From Ooceraea biroi (taxonomy: Eukaryota > Arthropoda > Insecta > Hymenoptera > Formicidae): DNA of 64,000 nucleotides. The stretch is taken from contig NC_039514.1 of the NCBI RefSeq assembly GCF_003672135.1, forward strand, positions 11,335,787 to 11,399,786, read 5' to 3'. The translations under genes were made by a program, and so were the position numbers. Below are positions 1-14,040 of this stretch, piece by piece; position 1 is the stretch's first letter; every line of letters starts with the position of its first letter. Below the pieces are notes generated by a model. That model ran no database searches, was not told the origin of the DNA, and saw only the letters and a list, made by a program, of their open reading frames with translations.

Positions 1-3000
1 TTGTAAAATAACATGGAAATCGGAAAATATAATTCAGAGATAGATTTCGAAACAGGAATTGAAAATACAAATTTAGAAAAGGGTTCGCCGAATTTATATC
101 GAAGCTTCTTTTTCTGCGGTATCTTCGCTGAAATCAAAGGAACTGAATTTATACCCCAATTACGGGATTGAATTACTTGCGGAAAGATAATAATTACAAC
201 ACGTGCGCCTCGACTCGCACGGCGCGCCGCGATAAAATTAGGCTTAATACATCGACGACTGAGACATTAACGGCGGGGAAGAGGGCTCCTCCGAGTACGT
301 GTAAATCAGTAGGAGGTCAATGGCGAGATCTCGGCACGCACCTCTACTTCAGCTATCGGCATCGATAAATCGGAATTAATTAGCGGAAATAAATGAGTCC
401 GCGCGATCGAAATGAACGCGATCGTGAATATTAATGAGATGATGGTCGCGTGTAAGAAGGGCCGAGATTAAAATTTCGTCCTCCTCCCCCGCAGTACCGC
501 TGTCGTGTTGCCTGATTTAAACGGAAGGCCGGCCAGGGGTGGTTTTACGCGCGATTAATATTATTACGCCGACTCGCCGGGCGATTAGCGAGAGAAGCGA
601 TGTCGATTAGATTTTGCTCCGGTGAAATTTACGGCGTCGTTTGCGCAATAAGCCGGCCGCTCGTTAATGCCCCTTGAGGAATCGTGATGTAATTAGCGCG
701 AAGCTCGCGCTCAATGAAGACACGATGTTCATTTAGTCACGTGTACACCGCAGAAGCGGTTGCTAATTGCGACGCTTCTTTTGTTTACCGAGCCATCGCG
801 CAGTCGCTGTTCTTCGTTACTCTTCATTAGAGGAGTGCAGCTCGCCCGGTATACTTTTATAACGGCACTTAATGGCGCAAGAAAAGAGAGATTTACCGTG
901 GATCCCGCGTTATGACTCCCGCCATGGCGTAATAAAATACCGTCGCATCGTGCAAATAAGATCGAGACGAGATCTTGAGCCAGCTGCCGTGCCATTTACA
1001 TGTCGAGGCGAGTTGACGTCTGAGAATCGATATCAGTGATACGAATGTGCCTCCGCATCCTCTCGAAGGGCCTTGTTCACGATGAACAACGGCGATCTCG
1101 TCGATACGATACTTTCGATTTTTACGTCCATAAGCGACCGGTGCGGACCGCCACTTCTTTCTCGTCTCCTCGTCTTTCCTCTCTATTTCTTATTTCGGAT
1201 TTTTAATGCGGACGACGAAGAGCCGCCATTCGACGCGGTTCCGATATTTTCAGCTTTCCTCGGCCGGTTCCCCGCTTTTCAGATAGTGACGGCTGTCAAA
1301 TAAATAATATTTGGGATACTCAAACAGAATCGAATCACAGGCGGCTCTGACCGGTCCAAATATATTCAAACGATTGAACGATGTTTGAGGAGAAGTTTAA
1401 GTATACTCGAACAACAAGCTTTTATTTGAGGTCATTTCCGAAACGATGTTCTTTGTCAAAGTGTCCTAATCAGATGTAATCAGTGTTTGACGGCAAATTA
1501 ATTTAAATCAATTTCAATGGCCAAATGAATGCTAAACTCTAACATATCGCAATTTCTAACATATTCTATCATTTTTAACTTGATAATTTCCAATAATAAA
1601 AGGGTCAGAATATTCACACGATTTCCTGTGAATATTTCACAAATAACTTATAATACTGAATCGTTCAATCTCAAGACATTCTCACACGACAGAAAGAAAG
1701 ATAAAGATACACACACACACACACACACACATTCAGAGTGATTGCACGTTCACGAGGTGCGGCAGAAACTTCATTCGTGGAAGCCACGGTCTGGCATGCC
1801 CGACCTCGGGCACCGACATTTTTACGCCCCCGGTTATCCTGAATTGCAGAGTGGTCCGGATAATAACTTCGTGTTCAATTACCGGGCGCGCGTATCGACG
1901 CTTTAAAACGCGCGGTGCAGCTTCCTTCTCGGAAATGACGCGGGCGGGCGTAAAGTGATTTTGAAAACTAAATTAAGAGGATTTTACGGCGCCTCTTGAA
2001 TTCGACATCGGCGATTCTGATCCGTGGCCCTTTCTTTCTCGTTCTCTTTCGCCGAATACGCATCGATTTTAATGGAGAAAAAGAGAGAAAGAAACAGAGG
2101 GAAACGAATCGTTTTGTTCGCCTTTTACGCGGGACTGCAACGCGCAATCTCTAATTTATGCTGATAACAATGTCCCTCGATGCCGACTCACGAAGGCGAA
2201 GGTGCGCGGGGACGTAAACGTCCATTATAAACGTGCGTGGGATATTACGGCGAGGAATTAAAATCGATCCAAGGTTATAAAGATATCGCGCACGATACGT
2301 AAAACTTTATCAAGCTGTTTGCTTCATCCGGGCATCCAAATTTTTCGATTATTAAAATGAAATGGTAAGATAACGGTGAGCATTTTATAGAGTGCTTGAA
2401 ATCCAACGATTTTAAGAATGCCACAATATTTCTTTTATGATTTTTAATGTTACCACAAACGTCATATCAATCCTGTGAGCATGGTTATTAAGATTTCCTC
2501 CTGAATAGACATCACAGGTAGGAATTTTATTTTTTGATATGATCGATTACAGCATATTTTCGTGTCATATTGAACCTTTTAGTATGTCCGATAAGAAATT
2601 TCCGCTGAGAAATTTCCCTGACAGAATTTAGTTCGAGTCCGTGACATACTGTTGCGCAGAAAATCGATCTCGTTCTTCCGTTCGATTTAACGCGCGATTG
2701 ACCGGCGCCAGGATTATAAATGCTCCTTTGTCGAGCGATACGAAAAGCGAAATTGAAATCGCACTTCGCTAGAAATTTCGATTTTTCAAGTTCTCGCGCG
2801 CCGACTTCGGACGTTTCTCCGATAGCGAGCCGGATCGAGGGCGGCGTAAGTGGCTAAATAAAAAAACGAATCGAACCGTCCGAGAAAGCATCGGACGTAC
2901 GCAATCTTGAACAATTAATCATCCGTGGCTGCGAGTAAGGAACGCGACGTGGACTCAAAGCGATCTGTTCGGCCCGAGGCAGCTCGAGATTCGTAAATGC

Positions 3001-4560
3001 GCATGTTGGAAATTTTATAAAACTCATGCGAAACTTGTCATTAAATAGCGTGAAAGTATGAGAAAACCGAGAATGTCAAAAGTCGTAGATGATGTTCATC
3101 ACGATGTAAAAATTTATGCATTTTGTTTCTAAGTGTTATAAATGCTTCTAAAGTAGAAATAATCATTAGTGACAACAGCAATCCGTTTTGCCAAGAAATC
3201 AGATATCGAAGATGGATTATCACGGGAGTCTCTCATCAGAAATCCGCGTTGAAGAAGCAGCGAGGTATCGTGATCACGCGGAAGCTCGAGACGCCTGGTT
3301 GCCTCGCCTGACAGTCGACAGACCCGGTTTCCTTAAAGCCGTGCGCGGGTACGGGCACCTTATTTGCTTTCTCGCGACGAGATTTCTCCGAAGCGAGTGC
3401 GCGAGATCGTCGCCGCGTCGAGGGAAGCTGGGAGAGAGGAGCCGAGAGAAGAGTCGAGAAAGAAACCGAGAGGGAAGCGTTCTCCAGCCCGAAAAACCGA
3501 CGAGCCGTGGTTCCCCTGTACCACGCAGGGATCGTAAAATCCCCCAGACGCTCACCTCGCCCCTCATCTTGTGTTTCCTCCTCGTGTTTCTGCCCTCTGG
3601 CCGCGAGATGACTGATGATCATCGCCATCGCGCGCGCGGACGATATTAAATTCATACGAGCTCGGCACGCATCCTCGCTGCGAAATTCCGTGGTGATGCG
3701 AGCAAATATTTAATTTACGAAATGGCCGACCGAATGGGAGTCTAGAGGCCCTTTTTTCTCGGATAGATATGGCCGATACGATCGCGCGAGTGTAATTATT
3801 ATTGCATGATGTCGCGCGCTTATGATATAGCATGGAACGTAACAAGCTTGAGGGGCGAGACGAAGTAATCGGTTTTATGTATTTTCGCGTCATTTATTTC
3901 TGTCAATGGATAATGTCATGATTTCACAAAAGAGCACAAAAGTTGATTTCCAAAACGAAAGCTCGATTTATAATGCAACCTTTTAATATTGTAGAAGTAA
4001 CGTTTAATATTGAATGGCTGTAGTTTTGCGCTTGTGACGCTTTCGATGTAATCTCTATTGTGCATTGAACGCATGTATTAATCATCGAATAACAAATAAG
4101 AATTGAATAATAAATGGTTTTAATTAATGATATTTACTCCCTGGAATTATTACGTATGCATCCAATTGTGATTCTGGAACGTACGGATACGTATCCATTC
4201 AAATTGTTAAATGACTGATACGATACAGAGCTTAGTACGACTAATATACACAGAATTGCGGTTAATTAAGTTTTGATTAACATTATTACAAATAACGAAT
4301 TATATTCACGTTTCGTGTTATTGAAAATTATTGTGGCGGACTGAACGGGCACATTAAACCATTGGTGCAAATTATTAAAAGATGAGGTCATCAATGGGAA
4401 AAGTTATTTGGAAATCGAATTATTTTATCATGTGAAATCATGCATCATTAATTATCCAATGTTATATATTGCAATAAAACCCGAGCTTACGGGATTAATA
4501 CCGCCATTAATTTGCAAGTACGGTAACATCTATGATTGAATCCTGGTCAAATGTGCAGGG
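1..4560. other. Non-coding block, no supported gene
   Basis: GC-rich, CpG-rich DNA with AT-rich interludes, the strongest at 3900-4560. It has an (AC)n run and a purine tract near 2070-2100. Between about 3190 and 3890 frames are open on both strands at once, which marks base composition rather than a gene. I see no domain or splice-bounded exon. Confidence 0.6.
1709..1731. repeat. (AC)n microsatellite
   Basis: An uninterrupted AC run of about 11 units. Confidence 0.95.
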
Positions 4561-5600
4561 TGGGCTTCTGTTTAATCCTCTTGTGTATCTGACCCTCACA
4601 CGCGACGCTAAGCTTAAACGGCGGGCCCTAATTTAATCCCGGCGTTATATTCCGTTCCCGTCCGAAGTGCCAAGTTTCTTTGTGTCGATCCATTCGTGTC
4701 CTTACGTCGCGGGGGATTTAAATAATCAGAAAGAATGCTTCTCAATTTTCAATATACAAGCAACCGCGAAATTACCAGTTTCTTTTTTTATCATCCGCGG
4801 TCGAAAAGCCGGCTGGCTAGCTAACTGACTAACACCCCAGAATTCGATCATTTTTCTCGATAACTTTCCTCGGCGGTGCCCGAGAGCTCCTCCCTTGCGC
4901 GCGTTTGTCGGATTTCTCGCACGTAAAAAGATTACTCCCGTCCGCTTGCAGTCGAGCCGCGTTTTCCCCCGATCTTCCATCCGGAGGTGTCCTCTCTCCT
5001 CTCTTCCAACCCGTCCTGGCCGCGTCCCATTCGATTAGCGGCAACAGACAAACGAACTTACCGCGGACCCAAGGCGAGCATCCGCCGAGAGATATAACAG
5101 TTACAGACAGGTTAGTGTGGATTGACGTCCGCCCGGGGCGGCCACCGCAACCTACGGGGGTTGATTCGGTTTTCCCGGGGACGGAGGAGAATGGGAGAAC
5201 GGAGCCACACCAGCAGCAAAAGCAGCAACGGCAATGGCAGAACCGAGCACCCTCGCTAAGGCCGGCCCGATATCGCCCGGTACACGTCAGGACCACGTCT
5301 TGCCCTCGGGGGTGAAACCGGATTAGCGCTCCTGGCGTGGCAGGGGTGATTCTTACTCGCCTTTCCGCGAGTGCTCTTTGTAGCGCGCGCCACGTGCGTG
5401 TATACGCGAGCGTTCGTAAGCGAATCATTCTCTCCTCTCGCCCGGGGCACACCCGGCGCTGTTTGCGACGCTCGCGGACGGATCCCAGTCCCCTTTCTGG
5501 TCTTGAAGGGGTTTCCGAGTCGTAACAGATGGAACAGTAAGATTTCTCGCGCGTGAATAATATGCCCGTGTCGTTTCTTCTCTGTCAACATCTTTTTTCA
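4561..5600. other. GC-rich block with overlapping two-strand ORFs, no supported gene
   Basis: It holds the longest open frame of the window (207 codons, reverse, 4829-5452) together with open frames on both strands. The translations are Arg/Pro/Ser-rich with no domain. Stop-poor GC-rich sequence explains this better than a gene. A first exon or untranslated exon cannot be excluded. Confidence 0.55.
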
Positions 5601-8600
5601 AATTTGGCTTAATCTGTTTTTGATTTTGGCTTCGAAATCTCACCGAAGACGTAGCTTCGCTTCTTTGTATAAATAAGACAAAGATAATAAGAGACACCAC
5701 GAAAATTGAATGTTCTCGTAATCGCTTCGTCCTTTCTCACTCATTCGCGGATTTATGCGATACCCTTTGATACGCTATTCAGACTGTCGATAGTCGATAT
5801 TTGCATTTCTCCGTGATGAAACGCCGATAGCATAAAATTTCATTTGCAGTCCCGGAAAAAATACGCGTCAAAGTAAGGCGCGCCCGTCGCTACGAGGCGG
5901 AATTGCCAGGAAAAGAGGAAATATGCTTTGAAGTATGTGCGGGCCCGAGAGATAAATCTCTGATGTTTGCAATACTTTCCACCTTTTTTACGCGATGCGA
6001 TTGCAAGTGTAACGATTGCGCTACCAATCGCTGTAAATGCAACAGGAATATTTTCTAAGCTTACGTTTCATATCACCTCGTGCAAGAATATTTTCCAGCA
6101 TTCCGCTTCGATTACCACACGTAAAACAGATTATTATTTATCGATTCATTTTTTAGCTGATGCACTATTAACGCGAAGAACAATTACTTAATTTTACATT
6201 ACAAACAACGCAATAGAAAAGATCGCAACTCCGTTGACACGTTCAGCGTGATTAACTTTGCACTTTTACGGATCTAAGCATGCCACTACGAATGACATCG
6301 GTCTCCTTTATGCGCCGCATGATTTACGACCGCGGCCGTTTAACGCGAATATTTCATCCAGCGTTTTAAATGCCGGCGCATGTAATCGGCCGCCAATCGT
6401 ATATCTTACGAGGCACTTTACATATAAAAATTTCGAGTATCGCAGGCGGCCGTTTGATTACTGACACGGGTGCGTACGAGTGATAAATTGCATGCAAGGT
6501 GGGTGAGAGTGAACGACTGTGTGCACTGTCCAGACTGGAAAAACTCGATATCACACAGTATTTCCCTATCGAGCGAATAATATGTACAAACATTTTCAGT
6601 CACGCACCATCGGCCCGCTGATTACGCTATTAGCGATCCCAATAATACAGACACATCATTATGCAAATGATAATTCGCGATCTTGTAACAGAGTGTTATA
6701 ACAAGCGCTAAAGTAATTTCATCCATGATGGAAACTAGCGAAATTTTTTAATTGCCTACACAAAACGTTTTCTGCGTGCGCGCCAAAATGCATGCTATTA
6801 CTGAAATAACAGATCGCGCCGCTTCGACACACAATTTATCATTTCTCAGCAGCAAATTATTGCTTTACAACAATACTTGCACAATATGTTAACGCCTATT
6901 GTCTTGATTTGCACGTTCGTGATTTTTCTCATCTGGTGAAGAAAAGTTATGCGAAGCACGTGCACTCCAATACGCCAATTGTCACGACTGCGTGTATTTA
7001 TCATGTATGTCTATGGTATTTATATGTACATTTCTCGATTATATAACAAATGATATCTGCTTTACCTCTTATATTGATATATTGAGATCTGATAGAACGT
7101 CTAGTATATATGTAACTGTTTAGTATATATAATGTATTTAAAACATATGCACACACACAGTCTTGATCTTTAAATATCTTATTGTTAAAAAAAAGAATAT
7201 AAAAATGCTCCCTTTTATGTAATTTCATGTAATTTAAAATCATTAAGTTTAGGTTCGGAATAATTTGAAATACGGATTTTAAAAGCAGGAACAATAAAAT
7301 TAGCCAATTTGCTTAATAATCATATAGTATTGAAGTGGCAAAACTCTCGATTGCTAAGCATATATATACACATACACAAGGGCAATTTGCATAATTCTCC
7401 GGCGAATGCACTTCCCGATTAACGTCATTAATAGAATTGTTCCTTAATAGCGGCGCGGAGATCGTTATTAGCGCCGTAAAGTACCGTCCGCGATAAAATT
7501 GATAAGTTTCCTCATTTGTAATTTAAAATTGACAAGTGTCAGCAACAAAGTATGCAGACGGCGCGCCTCCTCTCGTGCTTCTTGCCAGCGTCTAGCCGAG
7601 CTAATGCGATTCCTGAACGCAATGACTCGTGCCAGTCACCGGACATTCTACTGCTATTTCGCAGCCTTCTTATGCGAGACATTAAAGCTGTGTATCCCTC
7701 TCTTTGTCGTTGCTTTTTTTCTAATGCTCTCTTTCTGCGCAATTTGCCGGGATGATTTTTTGAAACCAATGTCACTCGCGCGAATCGCAGAAGTGTTCCT
7801 CGCATTCATAAAATTCGTTAAATTTTTATTGACTTATCAGGATGATTCTTTAGTCAATTTTTTGATTATATACGACGCACGTTTCATTACCTAGCGAAAT
7901 TACCGGCGAGCGACAGAGTCACTCGATAGTCGGGACCCAAAGCTTAGATTTCGCTAGTTTACCCATACAGATGCGATGTCGAGCTGCATCTTGCGCGCGC
8001 ATAAATATGTATGCACGCCAGTTCGTATACTGTTGGCCCGGCTTCGAGAGTTGATCACATCGATCGCGTGCGAGACGAGAGTGCGGTCGTACTCTTCGCG
8101 GGCAAACAGATCGATAGGGGACCAAGTACGATTCTCGGCACGATTCTGTATTTTTAAAGGAAGCAGCCATCTGCGCGCGCCGGGATTCACGCGCGATTCC
8201 TTTGAGCGGATAAACGCCGAAAGCTAAGCTGCTGAATTGATCGGCGCGAATTCACGGAACGGTCTCATGCAAAAAGAACCGCGGGAAACGGAGGCGAGCG
8301 GAGGAAAGAAAAGCTGCCCATAAGATAACGATATGAAATGCTGTACACGATTTACGACCCGTGAAAAATGAATGCGAATATCATCGAGCATCTCCACATT
8401 CCACGTCGTCGTCATCGTCATTGCCGTCTTCGTCGCTGGAATACCATTCGTGAATTGTAAGAATATTAAATCATTCTTGGCACTGATAGATTGATATAGG
8501 TGAAAGGTTGCTACGCGATTGTACGCGCCGTGGAGAAAGCATGGAAAGGCGAAACTTGCATGAAGAAGACGTTCGTATGAGCGATTGGCTGACTTATTTT

Positions 8601-9560
8601 AAAGAATAATGGTACGCATCTCGAGGAAACAACGACCAGACTGCACAAGCGAATAGAAATAATCCGGGCGAGCAGAGGATACGGTAAGCAAGCCGAGAGA
8701 AAAATCGTACGAGTTTTCCACTCGTCTAACTTTCGGATGTCTCTCTCCTCCTTCGAGAAAATTTCTAATCATCGACCGGAGAAATCGTTTCCTCGTTGGG
8801 CGCGATGTCGCGGGGCACACCATGAATAAACTTACATAACAGCACGCGGGTATGTGTGGGCGTCGAGAGGAAACAGAGGCGTCGAATCGTCGTGTAAGGA
8901 ATTATAGTGTTGCCCCTTTCTCCGTCTCAGCCATAGTGTTGCACGGTGGACCACACGTGGACGCACGTGATGCTCGGATTTGTCGGTGTGCGATGTGTTC
9001 GCGATGGCACACGTGAGACATGGAGGACAGGGTAATAATACCAGAAGAAAATGAAAAAGAAAAAATAGATCCGCTCGACGGAATCGCAGATCTCGCAGAT
9101 CCTATTTATACCGCGTCGCGAAATGTACGGGCGATTCTTTCACTGCAACTCGTTTGAGAGGATATAAAAAGTACGTATCCCTTCGTAGGGAACCGTTGGC
9201 TGATGTGTAATAAAGATATTTTTCATGAATCCAGAAAGCAACGAGTAAGCTTGTAATTGTCATAATCAGCAAGATAAATTCCAGAGACTGCGAGATCCAA
9301 GTCTCAGTATAACATAACTTTGCATAAACGTGTAATTTTTTTTAACGACACGAGCTGAGTAAGTAAACTCCGAGAAAAAGTTCACCGAGCATTGAAGAAC
9401 TTTATTAAAAGTATTATCCATATAAAGATATCAAAAGATAACGAGATATAACATACAGACGAAATTACTCGTTAAGATGTATTAATAGCGACGATAATTT
9501 CAATAAAACCGTGCCGCTGAAAGCTAAGACCAAGTTGGGCGATAATTTAACTTTCTCCTC
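5601..9560. other. Mixed, mostly AT-rich block, no supported gene
   Basis: It contains a 31-codon cysteine-rich frame at 5963-6058 (see findings), AT-rich DNA at 6700-7480, the GTC tract at 8405-8436, and a direct repeat ATAGTGTTGC near 8904 and 8933. Nothing in it resembles an exon of a known family. Confidence 0.6.
8405..8436. repeat. (GTC)n trinucleotide tract, impure
   Basis: GTCGTCGTCATCGTCATTGC followed by CGTCTTCGTCG. Confidence 0.7.
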
Positions 9561-9746
9561 TCCATTAAGGAACTTGCCCGCGATATAAAAAGTTCTCCCG
9601 AACGTAGTATCCGTGAAAATCCGCGGTGTACCTCGCGAGATAAACTATCAAAACGCGATTCATTCCCCGTCTTTTATCCTCACGACGCACCGAACACGGC
9701 CAATAAAGTACCCGACACGGTTTAAGCGTTTTGTTGCGAGTCGCGG

Positions 9747-9774
9747 ACGCACGCACGCACGTACGCTCGCACGC
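9747..9774. repeat. (ACGC)n tract
   Basis: ACGCACGCACGCACGTACGC followed by TCGCACGC. A tetranucleotide repeat within GC-rich DNA. Confidence 0.75.
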
Positions 9775-10989
9775 GTTCTACGTTTCCGCGCGGCCGAATC
9801 GAAACCGCCGCGGTTAATAGCGCCGTAAAGATACCGGATTGCTGCGAGCGGATTGTCATTGCGAAACAATGGCAAAGGGAAACCGGGCAAGGTACAAGTG
9901 GTTAAATGCCGCGCAACATCGTCGCCCGTCGATACGCCGGTATTTAATAACGTTTCTATACCGATCCCGCGCGTACATACTGCACACGTCTGCGTACAAG
10001 AATATCGCGAAACGAACGAACAGACACACGAGCAGAATGAACGAGCGAGCGAACGGTGCGCGAGCCTTTCGAGCGTGAAGAGGAAATGCCAGCGGCGGGA
10101 TGCAGGGCCGAGGAGTCGAGCAAATTAGGATCGTCCCCGACGAGGAGCCGCGCCTACGTCTCTTACGGGGATCGCCCCGTTAAGTATGCGCGCTGCCGCA
10201 TCTAAAGACCGGAACGCACGATTCATTAACTTCGGCCCGGCTCGTCCTAGTTGTGATTTATATCGAATTCGATCTGGTCGGCGCGAGCGGCTCGGAGACG
10301 CGCTTTGACTCGGGTTTCCCGAAATTGGTAGCTGTACGCGTAATCGATACCACTACCACGATCGACGACGGTCGTAATAGTGACGCGACTATGACGGAAC
10401 ATCGGACTTCCATCCGCTTTGTTCGGGGATGTGGGAAATTGGAACGGAGATTTTCTCTCGTGGAAAATGTAAAGATTCAATTAATTCGAAAAACGGAAAT
10501 CGATTATTCTTCATCGAATCATGAAATATAAATGTCATCCGATGCGCGATATTTATATCTTTATCTCCACGAATTTTAGTTCGAACACTCAGAGTTAGGT
10601 ATTCAAGGCACAGTGGAGTGTGATATTCGTAATGAAAGTTTAGGAAAGTACCTAATTTCGAAATTATTTCATCACATTCGTAAGTTATACTTGAAATTTC
10701 TTTATTTTGCGTTTGAGTTGAAGATCGGGTCAGTTCGACCACATGGACGTGATAGAAAGAAGATAAACCTTATGAAACAGCCCCAGCACATCGATTGAAC
10801 TCGTTCGGCGGACATTCCGAAGAACCGCGACATGAAAGTAATTTTCCAACGTCACGGTAGAAATTCCTCGCTTGTCGCGCGAGACGCGCAACGTCACGAG
10901 CCGGAAGAGCGGCAAGAACAGATCCGGGGCAGACAGGCAGAAGAAGAAGAGGGAAAGCTTCGTTATTCTCCTGCGAATACTCGCGACGG

Positions 10990-11018
10990 TAGAGAGCGAG
11001 AGAGAGAAAGAAAGAGAG
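10990..11018. repeat. (AG)n-rich purine tract
   Basis: AGAGAGCGAGAGAGAGAAAG followed by AAAGAGAG. An interrupted dinucleotide repeat. Confidence 0.8.
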
Positions 11019-13142
11019 TTTAGTGATTCGTCAGGGGGTCCATGGTGCCCGTGTCGAAACGCTCGAACGGACGAGGACGGACACGGGCTCCCCGCGCGAG
11101 CGCGCGCGTCCGCAGGATGATCGGGCGAAAATAAGCTGCAATTTTCTGGATGAGCGCGCTCGCGCCTGCTTTCGTAATTTGAGCATCGGTTCCCGGCGCA
11201 TTGTGTATATTATTTTATGCGAGCTCGCGCACGCGTGGACACGCATCGCCGTTTGTGTGTCGGTGTGTGCGATAGAGATAGAGGAATATCACGCATGAGA
11301 AAGACAGAGAGGTAGAACGGGGGTGAGACGGGGAGAGATGCGAAAGGGACGATCCGGGAAATTGTGGGGAGATTAAGCCTGTTATTCGAGGACAACAATG
11401 GGTCGATTCGCCATCCAGGAAGGGGACACGCGGAGTTTGCAGATGTATGGCAGGTAATACCGGGGCTCTTCCGGGGAGAGCTGTCAGCCGTTCTTCGTCT
11501 GAAGCGCATAAACGTTGTTGCGTTATTGATAGATTCGGTGTAGCGGAAAACGCCGGGATGTTCGGGAAAGCCATACGTGTCAATTTATTAAACGGAGGCG
11601 TTCGATCCTTCCGCGATTACGTGCCTGGAGTTCTCGTAATAGCTATCGTAATACCATCCATAAATCGTCAGGAGTATTCTTAAGAGTTTATTCCCCTACC
11701 AATTAATCAATGATTTAATTAACGATAATGACAACGTCAGCATAATACGCTCGTCTTCGCTTGGACGATCGCCTCGTAACTCTTCCGGGCGGTGCGCTTT
11801 TATCGCATGTCTTCTAAAACGTCTGTATTTACGGACACCATGGGCGATTTAACTATCGGATCGATCGACTCTCGGTAACCTTTCGTGTATCTATTCGAGA
11901 AAAAAGCTATCGGATGGGAAGAACCATCCGTCAGCCCGCATATCTCGCCTCGTAATTCCTGTCGCTCGTGTGCTCGCTCGTGTGACGAAAAAATTCTTGA
12001 GACCTTAAAGACGGTGATAAGGGTAGCACGACGCTCAAGCGAAATTTCTCAATCTTGCGACAAGAAGAAAAAGAAACCTACGACGGACATATTTACGGAT
12101 CTTGATTATAAAGCTCTTAAGCGTTTTCGGCTCTTATTCATTGCGCTCGTGCCGTTATCATGTTCCGGAAAGAGGAAACACTCCTCTCGTCTCGCGTCTT
12201 TCACGCCCGTCTTCCGCGGATCAACAAATCATCCTGCGAGAGACTGTATATCAATGAAATAATGCTTTATCTCATGTCTCATAATATGTTACGAGCCCAA
12301 GCCGATACTTGCGCGATTCAGAGAAAACGCGTCTTTGGCGCGTGATTAACGTATGATCGAACGATGGGAGGTAAAACGGCGCGTATGGTAATCTCGTGAT
12401 GTAACTTTATGTTTCAGAACTACTGGAAACGTAAAAAATAGCAGACACCAAGTTAAAAAGATTAATTTTTATCACACGTATATCCAGGTGGATATTACGT
12501 CACACAAATGTATCCTAAATATTAGGTGCTTAAATGCTTGCAACAGTTCGTAAAGTCACAAAGAAATAGATTCAAAAGATAAGTCATTTTATTGATGCGG
12601 GATCAAACTATTGCCCGAAAAATAGCAAAAGGCAAACGATAACAATGGTCAATACTTTAATTAAAATATTACACGTCATCTCATTGTTATAAATAAAAAT
12701 AGCTTTTATCATACGAACTTTTGCAAGCACCTAACCATAACAATTCTTACCCGACATACAATGAAGCTTCTGCAGAAATCTCGTCAGTTGCACGCATGTC
12801 GCTCGATAAGATACAGATATTAGCAGGTCCTGCATTAATATATCAAAAATTAGAAACGCCTGCTCAAAGTTGAAAAGACGTTGAACAGCGTTAAACGCGG
12901 GCGTTCATTACGAATTAATTGCGAGCTGGCTATTTCGCGAAAGACACAACGGAGACCAAAGGAGACCGCGCGCGCGGATACGCTTTTTACTGGCGGGTGG
13001 ACCGAGCTGTCGCTGACGGTAAAACCTCTTGGTAAAAAATTCAGGACGCCGGCCGGGGCTAATGGCCGCGCGACGGTAATTTTTAAATGATTTTTCACCT
13101 CCTTCTTCGCCCCCACCCCGCCTGCACCGTCCACTTTTTCCT

Positions 13143-13153
13143 CCCCCCCCCCC
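13143..13153. repeat. Homopolymer (C)11
   Basis: Eleven consecutive C within a pyrimidine-rich stretch, followed by TTTT. Confidence 0.9.
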
Positions 13154-14040
13154 TTTTATTTCTGCCCCTCTCGCGTCCCGGCCGTGCTAAAAGCTAATGC
13201 TGCTTCGGCTTTGCACTTGTAGCTCCTTTTTTCGCTCGCCCGCGTCCTCTTCTCGCACCGCCGCGCAATCCGGGATAGAGCGAGCAAAATTCAAAAAATA
13301 AAATATCGGCGTCTCGCATCCCTCGGCGTTGTATACAAATAAAAGCGTAACGGGTAACGTACTCGCCAACGAAAAATCAGGCACATCGACCGTAGAAAAT
13401 GGACGAAATGAAACGAATGGCGATTTCGCGATTACCGATTTAACGCGCCTTTGCGTGTTCGTTATGGTGCACGGATGCAGGATGCAACGCGGAACAGAGA
13501 GGGGATCAGGATACAAGCGTATCTTTCTGTCGTATATATTTCAATTTTGCTGTGCCCTAATTCTTACGTCGGGCGTTGGCTCTCGAGGGAGGACCCCTTT
13601 TTTTCATTAGATCTCAGATGAGCGAACAATAAGGGCGCTAACGATGTCTATTATTATTATTAGATGGTCACACTTTTAAATTTATGAATATTCTTTCATA
13701 GTAAATATTTAAGGATACTATTATTATACAAATATGAGTGGTATTGTTATAAATTATGGATCGAAAATGCTACATATCCTCGATAAAGATTAATTTTCCA
13801 ACAGGTATTCGGAATGAAGTACAAACGAGTCTCGATTAAGTAAACGTGATCATTAGTTATCATTGTGAAACAATCAGTGCGACGATAATCGAATAATTGA
13901 GAATTTATTTCAATCCAATCATAACGCATTGTTTTAGTTATCAATACGTCATGAACATCACAAATAAAAAATGGAATGTACGACTAAAATATTCACGATT
14001 CCCTCGTAATGGAGCGCTTTTTTCCAATCTCGAGGCTTAA

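Larger units (their letters stand above)
9561..14040. other. GC-rich then AT-rich block, no supported gene
   Basis: CpG-rich sequence to about 11650 with ACGC and AG tracts. AT-rich stretches follow at 12400-12860 and 13600-14030, with a short GC-rich island (12870-13300) between them that carries the C homopolymer. Frames are short and overlap on both strands. Confidence 0.6.

Noticed and set aside
2630..2650. TAGTTCGAGTCC as a tRNA B-box-like sequence
   Set aside because: No matching A box or cloverleaf arms upstream at tRNA distance.
4829..5452. Longest open frame of the window, 207 codons, reverse strand
   Set aside because: Overlaps long frames on the other strand in GC-rich DNA. The translation is Arg/Gly/Ser-rich with no domain or conserved motif.
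6024..6043. Codons reading CKCN as a possible netrin V-1 start (CKCNGHA)
   Set aside because: The following residues do not fit V-1, and a stop occurs five codons later.
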